From Bartonella tamiae Th239 (GTDB taxonomy: Bacteria > Pseudomonadota > Alphaproteobacteria > Rhizobiales > Rhizobiaceae), in the NCBI RefSeq assembly GCF_000278275.1, contig NZ_JH725147.1, positions 62,001 to 126,000 on the forward strand: DNA of 64,000 bases. The letters run 5' to 3'. Position numbers and translations under genes: made by a program. A model generated the notes under the pieces. The model searched no databases, was not told the DNA's origin, and saw only the letters and a list, made by a program, of their open reading frames with translations. This document shows positions 1 through 8,894 of the stretch, one piece after another (the first letter of the stretch is position 1; every line of letters begins with the position of its first letter).

Positions 1-1
1 T

Positions 2-298
2 ATGGATATTATAGAAAACGCACTTTATCAGTGTGATCTCTTTGTATCAATTGGCACGTCTGTTACAGTTTATCCTGCTGCAAACTTTGTTTCAATGGCA
101 AAAGCCAATGGTGCAAAATCAATTGATATGAATTTAATGAGTGACACAAATCAAAACTGCACGCATCGCTACAATAGTCTGTTTAATCAATCAATCATTG
201 GTTCTGCCAGTCAAAGTGTCCCCAAATTTGTCTGTAATTTGTTACAAAAAAACGCTTTTGGCTTTAAAGCAATCGCAATAAAGTGCAGTTTAAATTAA
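2..298 (+). CDS. Sir2-family NAD-dependent protein deacylase, C-terminal part (cut by window edge)
   Basis: The visible 98 residues match the C-terminal half of bacterial Sir2/CobB deacylases. The stretch CDLFVSIGTS followed by VYPAANF is the conserved NAD-binding IGTS segment, and the later N-x-N-like region precedes the usual C-terminal helix. The family removes acyl groups from lysines using NAD+ in the cytoplasm. The catalytic His and any zinc Cys motif would lie upstream, outside the window. The reading frame is open to the left edge, so the first ATG here is probably internal and not the true start. The gene converges with the App1-type gene on the other strand. Confidence 0.8.
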   Translation: MDIIENALYQCDLFVSIGTSVTVYPAANFVSMAKANGAKSIDMNLMSDTNQNCTHRYNSLFNQSIIGSASQSVPKFVCNLLQKNAFGFKAIAIKCSLN

Positions 299-322
299 AC
301 ACACGTTTTTATAAAGATAAAT

Positions 323-1462
323 TTATTGTTTAATCTTATTTGCAGATTGCAAGTCTTTAAAAAAATTACGCATGTCATCAACCGAAGATGCGATAATCCA
401 AGTTTTTCGATCAAGACCGTTTAAGTGACGCTCAATTTCTATATAAGATTTTTTGGGTGTCGCATGACGAATGATAATTCCGTAAATTTGATCGGGAAAA
501 CGATGACCCAGATCGGCATAAATTGCAGGATCATTTTCAACTGAATCCCCAATGAGCAAAAATTTTCTTTTCGGATAGGCACGCAACAAACGTTCAATAC
601 TTCTTATTTTATGGGTACGAGATGCTTTTAATAAGGGAACAATATCACTCCAGCGCGTGGCTTCTCTTAAATGCATTGTTCCAAGCGGATAGTTATTTTC
701 AATCATAAACTCATGCAAAACAGGAAAAAGTTGTATCGGAGATGAAGAGACATAGTGATAAGCAACATCATTATTTATATTGATCTCACGGTAAAAATTT
801 GCCATTTGATCAATGGCCGTAAAATCATTTAAAAATGTATTGATTAAAAGTTGGCGTTTATCAACAACAAAAGAATGTTTAATCGTATCGTCAATATCAG
901 AAATCACAGATAGTCCTGTTGGAGGGGCATAAATGGCAACGGCAATATCTGCATTATTTGTTTTTCCAATATTGGCAGGATAAAAATAAAGCCGTTTGAT
1001 GCTTTGTTTATTATCCAATTTTACAGGTGCTAAAATATGACTGCGCCCATTGCTCGCAGTTTTTGGCATTTTATGAATATAATTGTCTTCATCTTGAACA
1101 AAAACTTCCTTGCCGCGCTCTGAATCAACCCGAAAGAGTTGCGTACGCGCATAAAGTTGACGACGCTCTGCGGCAGTCAAAGCCGACATATCAATGCCCA
1201 AAAAAAGTGCAAGAATATGGGTTAACCCACGCCGTTTTTCTTTTTCATAAACCCATGTTTGGATACCGGCTAAAATATCACCATTATCATTTTGATAAGC
1301 AATGTCTGGTAAAAACATCACAAATTCATCAGGTTTAAGATGACTTTCGGCTGAAGATGCACTTGCAAGTGGAAATGCCATGCCAAGTGCAACAAACAAC
1401 TTACGCAATGTGCGCATTTGTTGCTGGTCAGTATTTTGGGAAGTTTTGTTTTTTTCACGCAT
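323..1462 (-). CDS. App1-type phosphatase (DUF2183) with signal peptide
   Basis: The 379-residue protein carries the HAD-like App1 catalytic signature: DIDDT near residues 189-193, a SSSP motif (YHYVSSSPIQ) and, near the C-terminus, LLIGDSVENDP, which supplies the acidic HAD motif. A hydrophobic segment ending in an Ala/Ser-rich cleavage region (about residues 20-38) suggests export to the periplasm. In yeast the App1 domain is a phosphatidate phosphatase; the bacterial substrate is not known. The chosen ATG has a GAGG seven bases upstream. It lies 23 nt downstream of the ArsC-like gene on the same strand, so the two may be co-transcribed. Confidence 0.8.
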   Translation of the reverse strand: MREKNKTSQNTDQQQMRTLRKLFVALGMAFPLASASSAESHLKPDEFVMFLPDIAYQNDNGDILAGIQTWVYEKEKRRGLTHILALFLGIDMSALTAAERRQLYARTQLFRVDSERGKEVFVQDEDNYIHKMPKTASNGRSHILAPVKLDNKQSIKRLYFYPANIGKTNNADIAVAIYAPPTGLSVISDIDDTIKHSFVVDKRQLLINTFLNDFTAIDQMANFYREININNDVAYHYVSSSPIQLFPVLHEFMIENNYPLGTMHLREATRWSDIVPLLKASRTHKIRSIERLLRAYPKRKFLLIGDSVENDPAIYADLGHRFPDQIYGIIIRHATPKKSYIEIERHLNGLDRKTWIIASSVDDMRNFFKDLQSANKIKQ

Positions 1463-1485
1463 CCCTTGACCTCAACACAACACTT

Positions 1486-1854
1486 TTATTCAGAACCAAT
1501 CAACAATTCACTGACACTTTCTGCAGGTCGACAAAGCGCTACTCCATGAGGACAAACCACAATAGGGCGATTAATCAATTCTGGATTTTCATGCATTTTT
1601 TGCGCAATATAATCATCCGACAATGATTGATCATCCAATGAAAATTCGTGATATTTTTTTTCTTTCACACGTAAAAAATCACGAATGGACATATCAGCGC
1701 GTTGTGCAAGCTGTAAAAGCATTTCAATGCGCGGCGGTGTCTTTAAATATTCAATAATATGTGGCTCATAGCCAAGTGCACTGACCAAACGGACAACATT
1801 ACACGACGTTGAACACTGACGATTATGATAAATAATAACGTCAAATTGTGACAT
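1486..1854 (-). CDS. ArsC-family glutaredoxin-dependent reductase
   Basis: This 122-residue ArsC/Spx-fold protein has the catalytic motif HNRQCSTS with the nucleophilic Cys at residue 14, and a C-terminal NRPIVVCPHGVALCRP segment with the conserved Arg residues that bind the oxyanion. Family members reduce arsenate to arsenite with glutathione and glutaredoxin, although many chromosomal single-copy members have no proven arsenic role. I chose the ATG at 1854 because GGGGA lies six bases upstream; another in-frame ATG two codons earlier sits too close to it. The open frame continues further upstream only because it runs through the tRNA-Leu gene. No arsB or arsR neighbours are seen. Confidence 0.82.
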   Translation of the reverse strand: MSQFDVIIYHNRQCSTSCNVVRLVSALGYEPHIIEYLKTPPRIEMLLQLAQRADMSIRDFLRVKEKKYHEFSLDDQSLSDDYIAQKMHENPELINRPIVVCPHGVALCRPAESVSELLIGSE

Positions 1855-1911
1855 AGTCATTCCCCTTTTACTGTCTTTATACAGTGTTTTGAGGAAATCC
1901 GAAACCGGATT

Positions 1912-1996
1912 TGGTGCGGGTGGTCGGACTCGAACCGACACTCCTCTCGGAACCAGATTTTGAGTCTGGCGCGTCTACCAGTTCCACCACACCCGC
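1912..1996 (-). tRNA. tRNA-Leu (anticodon CAA)
   Basis: On the minus strand the sequence begins GCGGGTG and ends CACCCGC followed by discriminator A and an encoded CCA. The anticodon stem CCAGA/TCTGG encloses the loop CTCAAAA, which gives the anticodon CAA. A long variable arm (GGTTCCGAGAGGAGT region) and the GGTTCGAGTCC T-arm are as expected for a class II leucine tRNA. It is transcribed in the same direction as the downstream arsC-like gene. Confidence 0.95.
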
Positions 1997-2169
1997 ATCG
2001 ATGAAGTGAAGACACAAAATTTGTGTCAAGAACAGTGCACTATATTATCAACTAGGAGTTCGTCAACTGTTTCGTGCATAGAATATCAATTTTCTTATCA
2101 CTTTTTAAAAACTTACTGGATATTCTTGCCGCACACCATTAAACAAGCATAAAAATGGACAAAAAGTAA

Positions 2170-2757
2170 ATGTTGAAAAGATTGACAAATTGGACGCTTT
2201 CACTCGCTGCAAGAAAATCTGCACAATATTGGTTGGCCTTCATTGCTTTTATTGAAAGTTCTATTTTTATTATTCCTGCGGATGTCCTTTATATTCCCAT
2301 GGCTTTGGTCAGACGCGATAAAGCCTATTATTATGCGATAATTGCAACTGTTTTTTCTGTTTTAGGGGGGATTGCAGGTTGGCTTATTGGTCATTTTGCT
2401 TATGAAGCTATTGCCAAACCCGTGCTTGAATTTTACGGCAAATACGAAAGTTTTGAAGCACTACGCAGCACGACGAGTTTAGAAATTATACTTCTTCTTC
2501 TTATTACTTCAGGTTTATCGCACCTTCCACCCATAAAAGTTGTTACAATATTAGCTGGTGTTATTGGTATTGATATATGGGTGTTTATTCTTTCTGCAAT
2601 TTTGGCGCGCGGCGCGCGTTTTTATCTTTTAGCATGGATTATTCGTAAATATGGTGACGTTATGCTTGATTATGTCTTGCCAAGACTAAAATGGTTTATC
2701 ATTATTGGATGTCTTGGGCTTGTGATAGTCTATAGTCTTTATAAAATATTTTTATAA
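2170..2757 (+). CDS. YqaA/DedA-like membrane protein (VTT domain)
   Basis: The 195-residue integral membrane protein belongs to the YqaA branch of the DedA/SNARE-associated (VTT) superfamily. It shows the re-entrant loop style sequence FIESSIFIIPADVLYIPMAL near the N-terminus, a glycine-rich GGIAGWLIGHFAYEAI segment, and later LITSGLSHLPPIKVVTILAGVIG. DedA proteins flip or move lipid carriers such as C55-P in the inner membrane. The specific substrate of YqaA members is not established. It is followed 12 nt later by dsbB and then gluQ, probably one operon. Confidence 0.8.
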   Translation: MLKRLTNWTLSLAARKSAQYWLAFIAFIESSIFIIPADVLYIPMALVRRDKAYYYAIIATVFSVLGGIAGWLIGHFAYEAIAKPVLEFYGKYESFEALRSTTSLEIILLLLITSGLSHLPPIKVVTILAGVIGIDIWVFILSAILARGARFYLLAWIIRKYGDVMLDYVLPRLKWFIIIGCLGLVIVYSLYKIFL

Positions 2758-2769
2758 GAGATTTAAAAC

Positions 2770-3312
2770 ATGGTGGATCTAACTATTTTGACCAAACCAA
2801 TTCACGCTTTTCAAACATGGATGGCATTTGTATTGGCTTTTTTTATGGCTTTTATTGTCGGTTTTGCATTATGGTTAGAACATAGTAAAGGGTATATGCC
2901 TTGCAAGCTTTGTCTTGAAGAGCGTGATCCCTATTATATAGGAATTGCACTGGCACTTTTTATTGGTTTTTTAGCACATAAACGTGTTTCTGGCTTTACA
3001 GTAAGATGTATGTTTTTATTTTTATCTGTTTTAATGTTTTATAGCTTTGGTCTGGCACTTTATCATACAGGCATTGAATTCAAAATTTGGAAAGGACCAA
3101 GCGATTGCTCTTCCAGCGTTACTGCCATAACACAAAATGCGAGCGATTTATTATCTAGCCTTAATTCAAAACGTCCGCCTGCTTGCGATAAAGCCGCTGG
3201 CTATATAATGGGGCTGTCTTTTGCAACATGGAACGGTATTTGTAGTCTTATCGTCTCATTTATCGCTGTAATCACTGCCTTCAAACGGACATCAAAAGAT
3301 GTCAGGGACTAG
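2770..3312 (+). CDS. DsbB-family disulfide bond formation protein
   Basis: This 180-residue protein has the four-helix topology of DsbB, with two periplasmic cysteine pairs. The CKLC motif lies at residues 45-48 and a second pair at about C113 and C139, separated by a Ser/Asn-rich loop. DsbB re-oxidises DsbA and passes the electrons to quinone in the inner membrane. The sequence GYMPCKLCLEERDPYY resembles the DsbB active-site segment (PCxLCxxER). The gene ends inside gluQ with a 14-nt overlap, so translation is probably coupled. No dsbA is seen in the window. Confidence 0.85.
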   Translation: MVDLTILTKPIHAFQTWMAFVLAFFMAFIVGFALWLEHSKGYMPCKLCLEERDPYYIGIALALFIGFLAHKRVSGFTVRCMFLFLSVLMFYSFGLALYHTGIEFKIWKGPSDCSSSVTAITQNASDLLSSLNSKRPPACDKAAGYIMGLSFATWNGICSLIVSFIAVITAFKRTSKDVRD

Positions 3313-4177
3313 CAATGTCCATTTACGCTTTGCACCAAGCCCCAATGGTTATCTTCATTTAGGTCATGCGTATAGTGCCTTACTCAATGCGAAAATCGCA
3401 CAAAATCTTAACGGGAATTTTTCTTTAAGATTAGAAGATATAGATCAAAAACGCTGCGCACCACATTTTGAACAGGCTTTAATCGAAGACCTTAATTGGC
3501 TTGGTCTTTCATTTCCTATGCCAATTCGGCGTCAAAGTGAACATTTTGACGTTTATCAAGACGCTTTAAATACATTCATCAAAGAAGACCTCGTTTATCC
3601 CGCATTTATGACTCGTCGTAACATTATAAAGACGATTGAAGAAGCGCGTAAAAATGGAAAACTCTGGCCGCATGCTCCAGATGGAACCCCGCATTATCCT
3701 CATCATGAGCGTTATAGAAGCATGGGCAAAAGACAGCGTTTAATGACCTCTGGCATTCCTTTTTCTTGGCGTCTCAATATGGAACGCGCACAACAATATA
3801 TTGCAGATGATCTTTATTTTCTACAGTATGATCATGACAAGACGACATATATAAAAGCAAAACCTGAATTATGGGGGGATATAATTATTGCACGAAATAC
3901 GATACCAACAAGCTATCATTTAGCCTGTGTGGTTGATGATGCAGTACAAGACATAAGCCACGTTATACGCGGACAAGACTTATATCATGCAACATCCATT
4001 CATTGTCTTTTGCAAAAAATTCTAAAATTGAACCATCCGCAATATTTTCATCATCCATTGATTTTGGATGAAAAGGGCGAAAAACTTTCAAAAAGCAAAC
4101 ACCATAAAAATTTAAAAACATTGCGCCAAGAGGGTTTTACTGTTAAAAATCTTTTATCGCTTTTGCCTCCTTTTTAA
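3299..4177 (+). CDS. gluQ: glutamyl-Q tRNA(Asp) synthetase
   Basis: The 292-residue protein is a truncated class I glutamyl-tRNA synthetase paralogue. The HIGH-type motif is in FAPSPNGYLHLGHA (residues 11-24) and the KMSKS-type motif is KLSKSK at about residue 262. The anticodon-binding domain of GltX is absent, as in all GluQRS enzymes. These charge glutamate onto queuosine in tRNA-Asp. Unusually, the zinc-site cysteines (C-x-C then Y-x3-C in E. coli) are replaced: YPCFC is YPAFM and the later Cys is lost in the YPHHERY segment. The start overlaps dsbB; ATG and overlap favour it. It is the last gene of a yqaA-dsbB-gluQ operon. Confidence 0.88.
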   Translation: MSGTSNVHLRFAPSPNGYLHLGHAYSALLNAKIAQNLNGNFSLRLEDIDQKRCAPHFEQALIEDLNWLGLSFPMPIRRQSEHFDVYQDALNTFIKEDLVYPAFMTRRNIIKTIEEARKNGKLWPHAPDGTPHYPHHERYRSMGKRQRLMTSGIPFSWRLNMERAQQYIADDLYFLQYDHDKTTYIKAKPELWGDIIIARNTIPTSYHLACVVDDAVQDISHVIRGQDLYHATSIHCLLQKILKLNHPQYFHHPLILDEKGEKLSKSKHHKNLKTLRQEGFTVKNLLSLLPPF

Positions 4178-4259
4178 GGCCTAAAATAAAAAGAAAGTCT
4201 TTTCATTGTTCTTCTAAACCAATAATGTGATGTCATGTAGCGACTTCATAGAGATTATT

Positions 4260-4751
4260 ATGCTTATTCGACATGCTGAAGAAAAAGACTTAAATGCAAT
4301 TACTGCTATTTATAATGATGCGGTTGAACATACCTTAGCGATATGGAATGAGCAAAAAGTGAGCGTTGATGAACGCATAACATGGTGGAAAAAGCGTCAA
4401 AGCGCGCAATATCCTGTTCTTGTTGCGTGTGATGGGGAACAGCTTTGCGGATATGCAAGCTATGGACCGTTCCGACCTTTTGAAGGATATAAATTTTCTG
4501 CAGAATTGTCGCTTTATATTGATAGACGATTTCGTTCTCAAGGTATTGGTAAAAAACTCTTACGGGCTTTGATCGATCACGCAAAAAATAACTCAATACA
4601 TGTTCTTATAGCTGGCATAGAATCTAGCAATCAAGCGTCAATTGGCTTGCATCATCATTTTGGTTTTGAAGTAACAGCAACAATGCCAGAAGTCGGATAT
4701 AAAAAAGGACAATGGCTCAATCTTATCTTGATGCAAAAAACAATCATTTAA
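4260..4751 (+). CDS. GNAT N-acetyltransferase, phosphinothricin/methionine sulfoximine acetyltransferase-like
   Basis: The 163-residue single-domain GNAT protein begins MLIRHAEEKDLNAI, typical of the phosphinothricin/methionine sulfoximine acetyltransferase group. It has the WWKKR segment, the SLYIDRRFRSQGIGKKLL acetyl-CoA binding loop (RxxGxG/A) and the C-terminal HHHFGFEVTATMPEVGYK region found in that group. Members acetylate amino groups of glutamate analogues or amino acids with acetyl-CoA in the cytoplasm; the actual substrate is unknown. The ATG at 4260 was chosen over an upstream GTG because homologues begin here. It stands alone, 82 nt after gluQ. Confidence 0.8.
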   Translation: MLIRHAEEKDLNAITAIYNDAVEHTLAIWNEQKVSVDERITWWKKRQSAQYPVLVACDGEQLCGYASYGPFRPFEGYKFSAELSLYIDRRFRSQGIGKKLLRALIDHAKNNSIHVLIAGIESSNQASIGLHHHFGFEVTATMPEVGYKKGQWLNLILMQKTII

Positions 4752-5229
4752 AAAATAATCTTCCTTATTTTACAAAAACGTTTCCCTTAAGGTGTGTTTT
4801 CATCATGTTTTCATAAAACATAATCAAGCAAACACTTACAAACCAAGCTTTCATTATCAAATTGTACTCTAAGAAAACCATCAAAACGTAATGATAATTT
4901 TTCGCATTTTATTATTCAAAGGTCGTCACTTGGAACACTCTATATCTATAACCATCCTTGCACTTTTTTCACCAAATGTCTGATGATCATTATAATAAAA
5001 GTCCCAAACTATATTTAGTGATTGATGCTTTTGTTCTTTGTCAATAAATCACATTCATCCACAAGACAATATTTATCCATAAGTTTGAAACATTATCATG
5101 ACATAATAGAGCGCTGCTCAAACCAGTTTTAAGTCTCATATTACCTAATTTTATCTTATCACATCATTTAAGATTGACATTTGTATGAAATTCCATAATT
5201 TAGAATCGTTCTAAATATGGAATAACAGA
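4752..5229. other. intergenic region upstream of mbfA
   Basis: This is a 478-base AT-rich stretch between the GNAT gene and mbfA. Apart from the Irr-type element at its right end I see no open frame of note, RNA gene or strong terminator. Confidence 0.5.
5199..5215 (+). promoter_or_regulatory. iron-control element (Irr box, ICE) upstream of mbfA
   Basis: The sequence is the perfect 17-base palindrome TTTAGAATCGTTCTAAA. It matches the ICE consensus TTTAGAA-N3-TTCTAAA bound by the haem-dependent iron regulator Irr in rhizobia. It ends only 14 bases before the mbfA ATG, so binding would cover the promoter or the transcription start and block expression. In Bradyrhizobium and Agrobacterium Irr is known to repress mbfA under low iron. 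The inference here is that mbfA is switched on when iron is plentiful. Confidence 0.85.
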
Positions 5230-6216
5230 ATGTTTCATCGTTTTTTTACACCAAAATTAAAACAACCCTTTCCTTCCCTTACAGAAAAAGAAATTTTAGC
5301 GCTCGCTATTTCTTCAGAAGAAGATGATGAACGCATCTATCTTAATTATGCCGATGGCTTGCGTGATGAATATCCTGAATTTGCGCAAATATTTGAAAAA
5401 ATGGCAGAAGAAGAAAATCACCATAGAAGACGCTTAATTGATCTTTTTATAAAACGATTTGGAACGCATATTCCTCTTATACGGCGTGAACATGTCAGTG
5501 GGTATTACAATCGACAGCCTGATTGGCTCATACGTCCACTTGGTATTCATAAAGTCCGTGAAGCGGCGAGTGAAATGGAAGACCAATCTGCCCGCTTTTA
5601 CCAAACAGCAGCTATGCAAACCCAAGACGCTGAAACACGAAAATTATTGGGTGATCTTGCAATGGAGGAAAAACACCATGAACATATGGCATATCAATTA
5701 AAAGAAAAATATACACCCGACACAGTTCAAGAAAAGGCTCAAGCACTAGAACATAAAAAATTTTTGCTCACATGGGTACAACCCGGGCTCGCTGGTCTCA
5801 TGGATGGATCTGTTTCAACTTTGGCACCGATTTTTGCTGCAGCTTTTGCAACAGGCGATACACGACAAACCTTTCTTGTTGGCTTATCGGCTTCCCTTGG
5901 AGCAGGCATTTCCATGGGATTTACAGAAGCCACACATGATGATGGAAAATTATCTGGTCGCGGTTCTCCTTTCAAAAGAGGTCTTGCCAGTGGTATTATG
6001 ACAACATTGGGCGGATTAGGACATGCTCTGCCCTTTCTTATTCCTCATTTTTCAGTTGCCACAGCCATTGCATTTCTCATTGTTTTTTTTGAATTATGGG
6101 CCATTGTATGGATACAGCACAAATTTATGGAAACACCCTTTTGGCGCGCTTCGCTTCAAGTCATTTTGGGTGGTGCACTTGTTTTTGCAACAGGTATTTT
6201 GATTGGCAATGCATGA
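5230..6216 (+). CDS. mbfA: membrane-bound ferritin MbfA (rubrerythrin-VIT1 fusion iron exporter)
   Basis: The 328-residue protein has two parts. The N-terminal ferritin-like domain has di-iron motifs EENHH (61-65) and EEKHH (146-150) plus further Glu-rich helices. The C-terminal domain from about residue 180 is a VIT1/CCC1-type membrane domain with PGLAGLMDGSVSTLAPIF and the GLSASLGAGISMG segment. In rhizobia MbfA exports ferrous iron from the cytoplasm and protects against iron and peroxide stress. The ATG at 5230 has only a weak upstream purine stretch, but it matches the family N-terminus. A perfect Irr box lies just upstream. Single-gene unit. Confidence 0.92.
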   Translation: MFHRFFTPKLKQPFPSLTEKEILALAISSEEDDERIYLNYADGLRDEYPEFAQIFEKMAEEENHHRRRLIDLFIKRFGTHIPLIRREHVSGYYNRQPDWLIRPLGIHKVREAASEMEDQSARFYQTAAMQTQDAETRKLLGDLAMEEKHHEHMAYQLKEKYTPDTVQEKAQALEHKKFLLTWVQPGLAGLMDGSVSTLAPIFAAAFATGDTRQTFLVGLSASLGAGISMGFTEATHDDGKLSGRGSPFKRGLASGIMTTLGGLGHALPFLIPHFSVATAIAFLIVFFELWAIVWIQHKFMETPFWRASLQVILGGALVFATGILIGNA

Positions 6217-6465
6217 TAATGAAATTCAGATAAATATTATAATTTTTGGATCATAGATAAAGACATCTTGCTCGTTACTTCAAAAGACACAGATTTATTT
6301 TTATATATCATATCCCTATAGTCGACAATTATTTTAACATGTTTTTATCGCATAAGACTTTCGTTTATATTCTGACACAATCTAACACTAATTTCAGGAT
6401 CTATAAATTTGATAGAGTCCATTTTTGGTGGTTTGTGTTTCATTGGTTCGAGGGAGGATTGACCA

Positions 6466-7224
6466 ATGAATGATTTAGTTTTGTTGAGCGAAAATCAGAT
6501 GGCACGGATATCACCCTTTTCCAACTTTCTCACGGAGTTTTTCGTGTTGATAACCAGTGTGGTGACAGCAGTATTGTCTATGTCATTAAGCATGGTCTGC
6601 AATGCAAAGATGCACCTGTTGGCTATGGTCGGCATAAAACACTCTATAAACGTTTTATCCGCTGGAGCCGAATGGGTGTGTTTGACCGCATCTTTACAGC
6701 CCTTGCTGGGCAAGACCCAAAGCCTCAACGTATCACGATTGATGCCACACATCTCAAGGCACACCGCACGGCAGCACGCCTCTTAAAAAGGGGATGTTCC
6801 CCGCCACATCGGGCGCACGAAAGGTAGCTTGAGCTCAAAACGGCATACAGTCTGCAATCAAGATAGAAAGCCCATATACCGGCTTTGATCAGAAGGACAG
6901 ATGAGTGACTATAAGGGTGCCGCTCTTCTGTTGCCGGTTCTGCCAGATACACACGAACTCGTAATCGACCGGGGTTATGATGCAGACTGATTCCGTCAGG
7001 CATTGTTTGACAGAAACATCAACGCCTGTATTCCTCCAAGAAAGGGAAGGAACACGCATATCCACTTTGAAAGACACCTCTATAGGTACCGCCATAAGAT
7101 TGAGAAGCTATTGGCAAAATTTAAGGACTGGCGTTGCATTGCAACACACTATGACCGATGCGCACATACATTCTTCTCGGCTATTTGCATCGCCGCTACC
7201 CTCATCTTCTATCTTAATGAATAA
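6466..7224 (+). pseudogene. degraded IS5-family (IS427-like) transposase
   Basis: Pieces of one DDE transposase can be read in successive frames. The N-terminal part begins MNDLVLLSENQMARISPF. A middle part contains KHGLQCKDAPVGYGRHKTLYKRFIRWSRMGVFDRIF and then TIDATHLKAHRTAARLLK with the first catalytic Asp. The C-terminal part reads MSDYKGAALLLPVLPDTHELVIDRGYDAD, a UGA where Trp is expected, then FRQALFDRN and PRKGRN, ending FYLNE. At least two frameshifts and one stop make it non-functional. I could not define terminal inverted repeats with confidence. It sits between mbfA and dut and explains the lack of an intact gene there. Confidence 0.85.
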
Positions 7225-7389
7225 GTCATGAGTCTCATCTATGTGCTACAAAAAAACTGTCGCATAGTTTCTCAAAGCGTGTGTCATAAAAACTTCAACT
7301 GTGTTTTTAATGTATAAGAAGATATGTAGCCTTGCATCAAAATGTCATTCAAATTAGTATTTTTTTAAGTATTTCATAAGGATAGCATC

Positions 7390-7860
7390 ATGTCTCATAA
7401 TACCCATCACCCCAAGCTATTTATCCGACGTCTCAAACATTCTCATGGTCTTGATCTGCCTCATTATGCAACAGCAGGATCAGCTGGTATGGATTTACGT
7501 GCTGCCATATTAGAAAATGAAGATCTTATCATTGTACCAGGAAAACGGCTTTTGGTGCCAACGGGTCTAATCTTTATCCTACCCAATGGTTTTGAAGCAC
7601 AAATCAGGCCTCGTTCGGGTCTTGCTTTCAATAATGGCGTCACTTGTTTAAATACGCCAGGTACGATTGATTGCGATTATCGCGGCGAAATCAAAGTTTT
7701 ATTGATCAATCTTGGCGATGAACCTTTTGTCATCAAGCGCGGTCAGCGTATTGCACAAGCCATTATTGCTCCAGCTCCACAGATTTTGATTGAAGAAACA
7801 ACACGACAAGATGAAACAGATAGAGGCACATCAGGGTTTGGCTCAACAGGCATTCACTAA
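7390..7860 (+). CDS. dut: deoxyuridine 5'-triphosphate nucleotidohydrolase (dUTPase)
   Basis: The 156-residue protein contains all five trimeric dUTPase motifs: [11 protein letters not shown] (I), PRSGLAF (II), [19 protein letters not shown] (III), RIAQAII (IV) and the C-terminal [10 protein letters not shown] arm (V). The enzyme splits dUTP to dUMP and pyrophosphate, which keeps uracil out of DNA and feeds dTMP synthesis. The ATG at 7390 follows AAGGATAGCATC, a usable ribosome site. It is a single gene facing the convergent formate dehydrogenase operon. Confidence 0.95.
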   Translation: MSHNTHHPKLFIRRLKHSHGLDLPHYATAGSAGMDLRAAILENEDLIIVPGKRLLVPTGLIFILPNGFEAQIRPRSGLAFNNGVTCLNTPGTIDCDYRGEIKVLLINLGDEPFVIKRGQRIAQAIIAPAPQILIEETTRQDETDRGTSGFGSTGIH

Positions 7861-8207
7861 TTTAAAAAACTTGCAGCCTTCATATATGATTTCAATAAAC
7901 TTCTACTGCTTTAAAAACCATCTACTTAACTAAAATGAAATAAAAGTTAATGACCATTTTCACATATTTGAAGTGTATTATTACGAAAAATATCGTTACG
8001 TTTAACGCATTTTTAAACAAACAATAAATAAAGAAAAAAGTTTTTTTATCAGACTTCATATACGTATAATGTTTTTATTTCTTTACAACAAACAAGTTTT
8101 AATTTTATTAAAACTCTTTAAAAAAACCTGCAAATGTTTTATAATTTTGCAGGTTTTTCTTTTGAAATTTTAAAATATACTTTCAAAAAATAAAAACTGA
8201 ATTGGTC
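7861..8207. other. convergent intergenic region between dut and the fdh operon
   Basis: This is 347 bases of very AT-rich DNA. The only clear structure is the inverted repeat described as a terminator near its right end; no gene is seen. Confidence 0.5.
8121..8158. terminator. bidirectional rho-independent terminator (dut / fdh operon)
   Basis: AAAAACCTGCAAA pairs with TTTGCAGGTTTTT around an AT-rich loop. The flanking A and T runs let it act in both directions between the convergent dut and fdh transcripts. Confidence 0.8.
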
Positions 8208-8894
8208 TTATTTTTTGAGATCCTTGATCTCACGATTTTTCAACATTGAATCATACCATTTACGATGATGTGCCCACGCAAAACCACCAGACACTTTTCC
8301 CTTAACCATTGCTCGTAAAGATCCACGAATCCAATAAACAGCATACATGTGCATGACCCAAATGGCGATAATACCTGCGGCAACCAAAGAATGAATGATT
8401 AATGCATAACGTTGCCATTCTATCGGAACGAAAGGCGCAAAATAGGCTTGCCAAACCATTAAGCCTGAAACAATGAGAATGATTAATCCAAAAGACATAG
8501 CCCAAAAAATACACTTTTGACCAAAATTATATTTACCAACAGGCGGTAATTTTTCTTCATTGCCTTCTAAAACATCTTTCATCTGCATTGCCCATTGCAA
8601 ATCAGATTTTTCCCAGATATTTAATCGCCAAAAGCGGAAAAATAACCCAAAAAAACTTAAAAGCATAACAATGCCAATATAAGGATGGATCATCCGAACA
8701 ACCTGCCCTCCGCCAAAAAGATTGGCAAGTGGGAAAAGAAACGGCCAATACATAATCAACCCTGTCAAAGCTAAAAGGATCATTGATCCAGCCGCTATCC
8801 AATGGTTTATACGTGCTCCACGCGTATAACGATCAACAACCACAGGACTACCACGGTGAATCCTATCACCTTTTTCATAAAGCTTATTTTTCAT
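8208..8894 (-). CDS. formate dehydrogenase gamma subunit, cytochrome b556
   Basis: The 228-residue membrane protein matches the FdnI/FdoI cytochrome b556 family. It has four hydrophobic segments and haem-ligand histidines in RINHWIAAGSMILLALTG, MIHPYIGIVML, LIIHSLVAAGIIAIWVMHMYAVYW. It anchors the dehydrogenase to the inner membrane and passes electrons from the FeS subunit to quinone. Translation is assigned to the ATG at 8894, inside the last codons of fdhB (11-nt overlap), because a longer frame would run deep into fdhB and add no family sequence. Last gene of the fdhA-fdhB-gamma operon, followed by a terminator. Confidence 0.9.
   Translation of the reverse strand: MKNKLYEKGDRIHRGSPVVVDRYTRGARINHWIAAGSMILLALTGLIMYWPFLFPLANLFGGGQVVRMIHPYIGIVMLLSFFGLFFRFWRLNIWEKSDLQWAMQMKDVLEGNEEKLPPVGKYNFGQKCIFWAMSFGLIILIVSGLMVWQAYFAPFVPIEWQRYALIIHSLVAAGIIAIWVMHMYAVYWIRGSLRAMVKGKVSGGFAWAHHRKWYDSMLKNREIKDLKK

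Noticed and set aside
1855-1941. Longer N-terminus for the ArsC-like protein
   Set aside because: The extension runs through the tRNA-Leu gene and encodes no family sequence.
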